Shown: one piece after another, positions 1 through 5,361 of the stretch
Numbering within the stretch: the stretch's first letter is position 1
How the letters are laid out: every line of letters begins with the position of its first letter
Assembly (NCBI GenBank): GCA_038745625.1
Contig: JBCDLG010000100.1
Location: forward strand, 1-10,427
Length of the DNA: 10,427 bases
From: Parvularcula sp038745625
GTDB lineage: Bacteria > Pseudomonadota > Alphaproteobacteria > Caulobacterales > Parvularculaceae
Direction: 5' to 3'
Program-made: the position numbers and the translations under genes
The notes under the pieces: generated by a model
Databases searched by the model: none
What the model saw: only the letters and a program-made list of their open reading frames with translations
What the model was told of the DNA's origin: nothing

Positions 1-43
1 CGCAACGTCCGACCTGCGCCTGCGGCTTCGCCACGACCATGTG

Positions 44-89
44 GCGGGCAGGGCCGAGAATCCGTTCTCGGAGCCCCTCCCCTGCCCGC
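44..89. other. Strong imperfect inverted repeat (hairpin) upstream of phhA
   Basis: Positions 44-53 (GCGGGCAGGG) are the exact reverse complement of 80-89. Inside them 54-60 (CCGAGAA) is the exact reverse complement of 65-71 around a 4-nt loop (61-64). Eight unpaired bases (72-79) lie on the 3' side, or fewer if 51-54 pairs with 73-76. The result is 17 base pairs of GC-rich stem. Neither side has a clear T-run, so it is not a typical intrinsic terminator. It could be the end of a transcript from beyond the left edge, a leader structure of phhA or a dispersed palindromic repeat. The pairing is seen directly; the role is unknown. Confidence 0.6.
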
Positions 90-146
90 TACAACACCTT
101 CGTCGCGAGCGGTCGGCTGTGCATCGTCTCTTCGGGTAGTCGCTTA

Positions 147-170
147 TAGATCCCCCGGTAGATCCCCCGG
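147..170. repeat. Perfect 12-bp tandem duplication in the phhA upstream region
   Basis: The 12-mer TAGATCCCCCGG occurs twice back to back, at 147-158 and 159-170, without mismatch. It lies 48 to 71 bp before the phhA start. Just downstream, 180-187 (GCTAAAGC) resembles the -10 element GCTANAWC described for Caulobacter housekeeping promoters, but I see no matching -35. The duplicated 12-mer would sit roughly where an activator or -35 element would be. The repeat is certain; a regulatory role is inference. Confidence 0.6.
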
Positions 171-217
171 GCTTTCAGGGCTAAAGCGCAGACCCGCGAC
201 CGAAGAGGCACGTCAAG

Positions 218-1111
218 ATGACCGAGGAGCCCCCGTTTCACCGCGCCAGCGAAGCCCCAGCGGATGATTACACCATCCCCCAGGACTGGGAGAGCTACAC
301 CGCTGAGGAGCATGGGGTTTGGGACACGCTTTATAGGCGGCTGATGAAGGTGCTGCCGGGGCGAGCCGATGACGCCTTTTTGGAAGGTCTGAAGGCGCTC
401 GATCTTGGCAAAGGCGGGATCCCACATTTCGAGCGGATGTCTGATGAGCTGGAAGCGCTCACCGGGTGGCGCGTGGTTGCCGTGCCGGGTCTTGTGCCGG
501 ATGCGGTGTTTTTCGATCACCTCGCCAATCGGCGGTTTCCAGCCGGAAACTTCATCCGCAAGCCCGATCAGCTCGACTATATTCAGGAGCCGGACGTCTT
601 CCATGACGTCTTCGGACATGTGCCGATGCTCTCCAACCCCGTTTTTGCTGATTATATGGAGGCCTACGGCAAGGGCGGTCTTCGTTCGCTCGATTCAGGG
701 TGCCTCAAAAACCTCGCCGCTCTTTATTGGTATACGGTGGAGTTTGGGCTGATCAGGCGCGAGGGCGGGCTCAAGATCTACGGTGCCGGCATCGTTTCCT
801 CGCCGGCAGAGAGCGTCTTCAGCTTGGAAGACGGATCACCCAACCGCCTGGGCTTTAGCGTTGAGCGCTTGGTGAAGACGGACTATCGCATCGACGATTT
901 CCAACAGACCTATTTTGTCATCGACAGCTATGATGACCTTTTGGAGCGCACCCAGAACACTGATTTTGGCCCGCTTTACCAAGGGCTGCGGTCCGCCGGT
1001 TGCGCTGACAGCTATCTTTATCAGCCCCAAGACGTTCTTGATGTCGATACAGTCTTCACGCGCGGCACCCAGGCCTATGCCAACAATGGCGGACGCTTCG
1101 CCGCCGCCTAA
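218..1111 (+). CDS. phhA: Phenylalanine 4-monooxygenase (phenylalanine hydroxylase)
   Basis: This is a cytosolic non-heme iron, tetrahydropterin-dependent enzyme that hydroxylates L-phenylalanine to L-tyrosine. The 297-aa product matches the usual length of the short, single-domain bacterial forms and has no N-terminal ACT regulatory domain. The iron site is visible: His129 and His134 in the motif FHDVFGHVP (128-136) and Glu175 in WYTVEFGL (171-178). This spacing equals that of the His138/His143/Glu184 triad of the Chromobacterium enzyme. The ATG at 218 is preceded by AGAGG (204-208) with a 9-nt gap. The pterin-recycling dehydratase (phhB) that usually supports this enzyme is not in the window. 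The stop codon overlaps that of the convergent RND exporter. Its leader carries a hairpin and a tandem repeat, so regulated expression is plausible but unproven. Confidence 0.96.
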   Translation: MTEEPPFHRASEAPADDYTIPQDWESYTAEEHGVWDTLYRRLMKVLPGRADDAFLEGLKALDLGKGGIPHFERMSDELEALTGWRVVAVPGLVPDAVFFDHLANRRFPAGNFIRKPDQLDYIQEPDVFHDVFGHVPMLSNPVFADYMEAYGKGGLRSLDSGCLKNLAALYWYTVEFGLIRREGGLKIYGAGIVSSPAESVFSLEDGSPNRLGFSVERLVKTDYRIDDFQQTYFVIDSYDDLLERTQNTDFGPLYQGLRSAGCADSYLYQPQDVLDVDTVFTRGTQAYANNGGRFAAA

Positions 1112-3495
1112 CCTGTCTCGCGTGCTTGTTCGTGAGCGTCTTTTGGCGCAGGCCCAGCGCTGCCAGCCGCGGCGGAGGAATACGAAGAGGCCGGAGCGGC
1201 TGATTGACGTCTGACTTGGCGGTTAGGCTCCAACAGAGGATCCAGAACAATCAACAGCGGCGCCAGCAAGAACCAGTCAAAAATAAGCGCCGAGAGAATG
1301 ATGAGGGCACTGAGTTGTCCGAGCGTCGCGGTGATGTAAAAGCCCGAACTGGCCATCACGAGATAGCCCAAGGTGAGCACAATGCTCGACACCAGGATCG
1401 GCCGACCAGCGTGATCAAACATCGCGCGCGTCGCCTGCTTGGGCGGCATTCCCAATCGGCGACCCTCCTGGTACCGCCAAATCATATGGATCGTATCGTC
1501 AACAATAATGCCCAACGTCACCGCGCCGACGATGGAGGAGGCAATCCCGACATCGCCCACCACATAGCCCCAAATGCCAAAAGCGACAGCGCCTGGCAGG
1601 AGGTTCGGCAGTAGGCTGACGATACCATAGGCAAGGCTTCGAAAAGCGAGGATCAAGATGATCGAGATCAGCACCAGCGCAGCAGCGGTCCCGCCAATCA
1701 TCGACCGTACATTGATCAGTGTCAGTTGCGCATACATCGGCGAAAGGCCGGTCGCATGGCCTGCAATCAGGGGCGACGCGGCACTCTCTAGCCAGGCGTC
1801 GGCCTGGTGCTTGATGATGTTGAGATTAGCATTCGAGGCCTCGCGAACCACCGCGCTGACCCGCGTGCCCGACTTGTCCATGGACACCCGATCGGTGAGG
1901 TCCTGCCCAAACGGCAAGGACATCTCGTAGAGCAGAAGATATTGCGCCAGCGCATCGCCGTCCTGGGGCAGCCCATCTGCAGCCGCCAGATCATCCGCAT
2001 TGAGATGGGTGTGCAGACGCCGGAAGGTCTCCGCTATCGAATAGACATGGGTGACGTTGGGTAGGTCCCCAAGATAGCGCTCAAAGTCCTCCAGTTCTCG
2101 GACAAAGCTCGGGTCGGTGATGGCATCGGACCCTGCATGGGAGAGATCAAACTCGACCACACCAAAGGCGGGAAGCTCGTCTTCCAGACGATCAAGATGC
2201 TGACGAAATTCGTAGGATCCGTTGAAAAAGTGGGGAATGAAGTCGTCAGGCTTCAAAAGAAGCGAGCCGGACGCGATCAGCAGGGCAAGTGCACCCACGC
2301 CGAGGGAGGCACGGCTTGAATCGGCTGTGACAAGGGACGAGGCGGCATTGGCGGCTCGCGACAAGAACGGGCGCGGCACCGAGGCTTGCGGCTCTAGAAG
2401 CCGAACCAGGGCCGGGATCCCGAGAAATCCCAACACCAAACAGATGACCCCGCCAAGAGCCACCAGCGATCCCAGCACATTGACTGGCGGCGCATCAGCG
2501 AAATTGAGCATCAAAAACCCAAGCGCGGTGGTCACAAAGGTGAGCGCGATGGGCGCCGCGTTGCTACCGATGGCGCGCGACACGGCCTCCGACGGCTCAT
2601 GCCCTGCGAGCTGCTCGTCCTGGATCGCCATCACCAGGTGGGAGAACCCCGCAACCCCTAACATCAGAACGACAGAGGGAATGTTGGCCGTCAGCGCCAT
2701 GATTTCGATTCCGAAATGGCTTGCGAAACCCAATGTCGCCACCGCCGACAAGAGGGGTGTGATCACCAGCACCACAGCAAACAGCGCCGAGCGGAGCAAA
2801 AGGAAGGTGAGGATCCCGATCACCAGTACCGTCGTCGGCAAAAGGGTCGCGAGATCCCGCTTCCCGGCCTTGCTCAACGCGTCAATGATCGCGAGCCGCC
2901 CCCCATACCACGGCACGAGCCCCGCCGCTTGCGCATCCGACTGGGCGACGAGGTCCCTCAGCGCCGTTGAGACAGTGTCGGCCCGGTCGGACACCTCACC
3001 GATGCCCTCGGCGATGATGACGATGATCGTGGTCTTTCCGTCCGGCGAGATCAGCCGATCAACGAGCAGCTCGTCCTCCATCACCCGTGTGCGCAACAGC
3101 CTGGGGTCCATAGAGGCGTCCTCCATCATGTCTTCGATGACGAGCTCATCCCCATCGGAGGACATGCGCGGGGCATTGGTGATCGATGAGACGCGCCGCG
3201 TATAAGGCAGCTTCCACGCCTCCTCCGTCAACTGACGGATGACGCTAAGCCGTTCTTCGGTAAAGAGATCTCCGTCCTCAGCATGAAGCGCAAGACCGAT
3301 GCCTTGTGTCAGAGCATACTCCGCCTCAAGCGCCTTGAACTGCACAAGGTTGATGTTGTCGTCCGCGAAGAAAGCCTTGCTGTCGCCACTGATCGCAAGC
3401 TTAGGCAGCCCGCTGGCCGCAACGATGAAGATCATCGCACACAGACAAAGAGCCAGCCGCGGGCGCGCCTCGAAAAATCGGTCCCAGAACACCAA
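1108..3495 (-). CDS. RND-superfamily (MMPL/COG1033-type) exporter, non-ATG start
   Basis: This is an inner-membrane transporter of about 795 aa with the duplicated RND layout. TM1 is near residues 14-34, followed by a periplasmic domain to about 210 and a membrane bundle at 214-368. TM7 (about 395-414) leads to a second periplasmic domain, and a second bundle spans 598-755. The second bundle contains the acidic pair Asp666-Asp667 in GIIVDDTIHM, typical of proton-coupled members. The equivalent first-half helix reads LGVAGFSHLV (279-288) and lacks acids. The last 30 residues are an Ala/Ser/Pro-rich tail. No ATG fits upstream, because an in-frame TGA lies about 40 bp before the start. The start is TTG at 3495 or, with slightly better distance from GAGGGGG, GTG at 3492. 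It lies 105 bp downstream of the DAHP synthase on the same strand and is probably co-transcribed. The substrate is unknown; lipid, hopanoid or small-hydrophobe export are family possibilities. Confidence 0.9.
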   Translation of the reverse strand: MVFWDRFFEARPRLALCLCAMIFIVAASGLPKLAISGDSKAFFADDNINLVQFKALEAEYALTQGIGLALHAEDGDLFTEERLSVIRQLTEEAWKLPYTRRVSSITNAPRMSSDGDELVIEDMMEDASMDPRLLRTRVMEDELLVDRLISPDGKTTIIVIIAEGIGEVSDRADTVSTALRDLVAQSDAQAAGLVPWYGGRLAIIDALSKAGKRDLATLLPTTVLVIGILTFLLLRSALFAVVLVITPLLSAVATLGFASHFGIEIMALTANIPSVVLMLGVAGFSHLVMAIQDEQLAGHEPSEAVSRAIGSNAAPIALTFVTTALGFLMLNFADAPPVNVLGSLVALGGVICLVLGFLGIPALVRLLEPQASVPRPFLSRAANAASSLVTADSSRASLGVGALALLIASGSLLLKPDDFIPHFFNGSYEFRQHLDRLEDELPAFGVVEFDLSHAGSDAITDPSFVRELEDFERYLGDLPNVTHVYSIAETFRRLHTHLNADDLAAADGLPQDGDALAQYLLLYEMSLPFGQDLTDRVSMDKSGTRVSAVVREASNANLNIIKHQADAWLESAASPLIAGHATGLSPMYAQLTLINVRSMIGGTAAALVLISIILILAFRSLAYGIVSLLPNLLPGAVAFGIWGYVVGDVGIASSIVGAVTLGIIVDDTIHMIWRYQEGRRLGMPPKQATRAMFDHAGRPILVSSIVLTLGYLVMASSGFYITATLGQLSALIILSALIFDWFLLAPLLIVLDPLLEPNRQVRRQSAAPASSYSSAAAGSAGPAPKDAHEQARETG

Positions 3496-3572
3496 TGCCC
3501 CCTCTTTGGGTGCATCGACCGCACCACAGCATCACGTTAACCATGATATCGTGGACCAGGAGCAGAAAGGGC

Positions 3573-3600
3573 CAAAATTTATTGCGCAGTCGCGATTTTG
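3573..3600. other. AT-rich 28-bp inverted repeat between the DAHP synthase and RND genes
   Basis: CAAAAT at 3573-3578 is the exact reverse complement of ATTTTG at 3595-3600, with 16 bases between. It starts immediately after the DAHP synthase stop codon and is one of the few AT-rich stretches in a GC-rich window. On the minus strand the inner part can form only a very short GC stem before AATAAATTTT. It might therefore act as a weak terminator, an intra-operon attenuator or an AT-rich promoter element for the exporter. I see no convincing -35/-10 pair in the 105-bp gap (3496-3600). Confidence 0.35.
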
Positions 3601-4956
3601 TTATGCCGCAGCGCGTTCCCTCACAGCACGGAGGTTTTCGGCGAGGGTGAAGGCAAGCTCGAGCGCTTGGCTCGCATTCAGCCGGGGGTCACAATGGGTG
3701 TGATAACGCGCTGAAAGATCGTCATCATCGATCGCTTGGAGACCGCCGAGGCATTCGGTGACGTCCTGGCCGGTCATCTCAAAATGCACGCCGCCGGGAT
3801 ACGCGCCTTCGGCCCGGACAAGATCGAAGAACTGCGTGACCTCTTCCAAGATCGAGGCGACGCGGCGGGTTTTGTAACCGCTCGATGCTTTGATCGTGTT
3901 GCCGTGCATTGGGTCTGACGACCAGACGACCGCGCGGCCTTCCGCCTGCACCTTGGCGACCAGAGAGGGAAGATGCTGGCCGATCTTTTCGGCACCGAAA
4001 CGGGAAATGAGAACGATCCGCCCCGGGATGTTGTCTGGATTGAGAATATCCAGGAGCCGCATCAGCTCATCAGGCGCCAGGCTCGGCCCACATTTGATGC
4101 CGATCGGATTCTTCACCCCGCTGCAGAACTCGACATGCGCGCCATCCGGCTGCCGCGTCCGGTCGCCGATCCACAGCATGTGCGCCGAGGTGTCGTAGAA
4201 CTCGCCGGTGGTCGAGTCCGTCCGCGTCATGGCCTGCTCATAGCCGAGCAGCAGTGCCTCGTGGCTGGTGTAGAACTCCACCTCGTTGAGCGCCGGGTTC
4301 ATATCACCCGTCAAACCGCAGGCATCCATGAACGCCATGGCGTCAGAGATCCGGTCAGCAAGCTCAAGATAACGCTCATGCTGCGGACCGCTTGCAAATT
4401 CGAGATTCCAGCGATGCACATTGCGCAAGGACGCATAACCGCCTTTGGCAAAGGCGCGAATGAGATTGAGGGTCGAAGCCGCCTGGCTGTAGGCACGCAA
4501 AAGGCGCTGCGGATCAGGCGCGCGCTCCTCCGGCGTGAAACCCATGCCGTTGATGTTGTCACCACGATAGCTCGGCAAGGTGACATTGCCCTGCGTTTCC
4601 ACCGGCGATGAACGCGGCTTGCCAAACTGCCCGGCCATGCGGCCAAGCTTCACCACCGGAACCGCCGCGCCATAGGTCAGCGCCACCGCCATCTGGAGCA
4701 GCACCCGGAACGTGTCGCGGATGTTGTCGGCACTGAATTCTTTGAAGCTTTCGGCGCAGTCGCCGCCTTGCAGGAGAAACGCCTCACCACGGCTAACGGC
4801 CGCCAGACGGTCGGTCAGCGTCCGGCACTCCCCGGCAAAAACCAGCGGCGGATAGCTCGCAAGCTCACCCTCCACAGCCGCAAGGGCTGCTGGGTCCGGG
4901 TAGTCGTCCGGAATGTGCTTTGCCGGCTTGGTCCGCCAGCTATCCGCTGTCCACAT
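3601..4956 (-). CDS. aroG: Class II 3-deoxy-D-arabino-heptulosonate-7-phosphate (DAHP) synthase
   Basis: This enzyme condenses phosphoenolpyruvate with erythrose 4-phosphate in the committed first step of the shikimate pathway. The 451-aa product is of the plant/mycobacterial class II type. The metal ligands can be read: Cys67 (GGDCAES), His351 (SSDPMHGN), Glu393 (FEMTGQ) and Asp423 (HCDPRLN). Their spacing closely follows the Mycobacterium tuberculosis enzyme (Cys87, His369, Glu411, Asp441). The length also suggests the long form with allosteric insertions, not the roughly 405-aa short form of phenazine-type clusters, so a housekeeping feedback-regulated role is likely. The frame is open upstream to 5241, but I chose the ATG at 4956. 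GGAGG (minus strand, 4970-4966) sits 9 nt before it, and the upstream part is Arg-rich and non-conserved in look. The RND exporter follows on the same strand. The symbol aroG follows mycobacterial usage; aroF or aroA(II) names are also used. Confidence 0.95.
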   Translation of the reverse strand: MWTADSWRTKPAKHIPDDYPDPAALAAVEGELASYPPLVFAGECRTLTDRLAAVSRGEAFLLQGGDCAESFKEFSADNIRDTFRVLLQMAVALTYGAAVPVVKLGRMAGQFGKPRSSPVETQGNVTLPSYRGDNINGMGFTPEERAPDPQRLLRAYSQAASTLNLIRAFAKGGYASLRNVHRWNLEFASGPQHERYLELADRISDAMAFMDACGLTGDMNPALNEVEFYTSHEALLLGYEQAMTRTDSTTGEFYDTSAHMLWIGDRTRQPDGAHVEFCSGVKNPIGIKCGPSLAPDELMRLLDILNPDNIPGRIVLISRFGAEKIGQHLPSLVAKVQAEGRAVVWSSDPMHGNTIKASSGYKTRRVASILEEVTQFFDLVRAEGAYPGGVHFEMTGQDVTECLGGLQAIDDDDLSARYHTHCDPRLNASQALELAFTLAENLRAVRERAAA

Positions 4957-4959
4957 CGT

Positions 4960-4989
4960 CTTAGGCCTCCACGAAGGCTGTTCACTAAG
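4960..4989 (-). promoter_or_regulatory. Hairpin overlapping the DAHP synthase ribosome-binding site
   Basis: On the minus strand the leader reads CTTAG, six bases, GCCT, six bases, AGGC, CTAAG, ending four bases before the start codon. CTTAG (4989-4985) pairs with CTAAG (4964-4960), and GCCT (4978-4975) with AGGC (4968-4965). The Shine-Dalgarno GGAGG (4970-4966) lies partly in the loop and partly in the stem. Folding would hinder ribosome access. The 6-nt bulge makes the structure modest, so translational control is only a suggestion. Confidence 0.35.
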
Positions 4990-5271
4990 CGCCAAGGCAT
5001 GGTGTTGCAACGTTCTTGCCGCGACGAGCCGATTCCGCCCTGTCCCAATTCGGGACCGAAACGACCCTTGCACGCGTGTGCGGGACGGCAAAGCCCGTGC
5101 TGGCGCGCGACCGCGACGCTGAGAGCTTGCGCGCACGCAAACGATGGTCTGGCCCGGTCTCTGCAAGGCGCCAGCGCCCCTGCCCTTTACAGGCGAGAGC
5201 CGCCGCCCTACTGACGCCGCGAAAGGCCGCGGCCTGCGCATCGCGCAGGATCAAAGTCAGACGGCCGACCA

Positions 5272-5297
5272 ATGACGAGCGTCTGTCCTGCTATTCG
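5272..5297 (+). promoter_or_regulatory. Candidate promoter of the DEAD-box helicase gene
   Basis: ATGACGA (5272-5278), 11 bases and GCTATTCG (5290-5297) resemble the Caulobacter housekeeping pattern TTGACGS-N10-14-GCTANAWC, with TGACG and GCTA matched. Transcription would then begin near 5303, at the left arm of the stem-loop 5302-5329 and about 60 nt before the ATG. This is a pattern match by eye without statistical support. Confidence 0.3.
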
Positions 5298-5301
5298 GGC
5301 G

Positions 5302-5329
5302 GGTTGGGCGCAGAAGACCTGCCCCAACC
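5302..5329 (+). promoter_or_regulatory. Stem-loop in the helicase 5' leader
   Basis: GGTTGGG (5302-5308) pairs with CCCAACC (5323-5329). GCAG (5310-5313) pairs with CTGC (5319-5322) around a 5-nt loop. Only C5309 is bulged, giving 11 base pairs. There is no T-run after it. It ends 32 nt before the start codon and leaves the ribosome site (5350-5355) free. It could stabilise the 5' end of the transcript or take part in autoregulation by the helicase; neither is shown. Confidence 0.5.
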
Positions 5330-5361
5330 GAACCGAACCTAGCAGTCACAGAAGGCATCGC

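Larger units (their letters stand above)
4957..5361. promoter_or_regulatory. 405-bp divergent intergenic region with multiple inverted repeats
   Basis: This gap separates the divergent DAHP synthase and DEAD-box helicase starts and should hold both promoters and leaders. I find no convincing gene: the open frames across it are Arg/Pro/Ala-rich, as expected for chance reading of GC-rich DNA. It contains several palindromes: 4960-4989 over the DAHP synthase ribosome site; GTTGCAAC at 5004-5011; GTCCC/GGGAC at 5042-5046 and 5052-5056; GCTGGCGC/GCGCCAGC at 5099-5106 and 5168-5175; TTGCG/CGCAA at 5127-5140; a 12-bp palindrome at 5224-5235; CCTGCGC/GCGCAGG at 5233-5249; and the hairpin at 5302-5329. 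A small RNA or long structured leader is possible. I recognise no known RNA family. Confidence 0.5.

Noticed and set aside
1..40. Possible divergent gene starting at the minus-strand ATG 40-38 (for example a regulator of phhA)
   Set aside because: Only 13 codons are visible, the residues do not resemble a regulator start and no ribosome site lies at a suitable distance.
89..619. 176-codon minus-strand open frame over the phhA 5' half and leader
   Set aside because: It is antisense to phhA, whose catalytic motifs lie in the overlapped part. No ribosome site or family feature supports it.
2222..3205. 327-codon plus-strand open frame inside the RND exporter gene
   Set aside because: It is exactly antisense to a strongly supported membrane protein. 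Its translation is Ser/Thr/Arg-rich without domain features, as expected for a shadow frame in GC-rich DNA.
4957..5241. 95-residue N-terminal extension of DAHP synthase
   Set aside because: The segment is Arg-rich and low in complexity. The internal ATG at 4956 has a well-placed GGAGG and gives the normal class II length.
5016..5342. Plus-strand 108-codon open frame in the divergent gap
   Set aside because: Composition is Arg/Ala/Pro-heavy and it overlaps another equally poor frame on the other strand. It also runs through the helicase leader without a ribosome site.
4957..5361. tRNA, SRP RNA or other known housekeeping RNA in the gap
   Set aside because: I found no T-loop signature, SRP core or other recognisable family motif on either strand.
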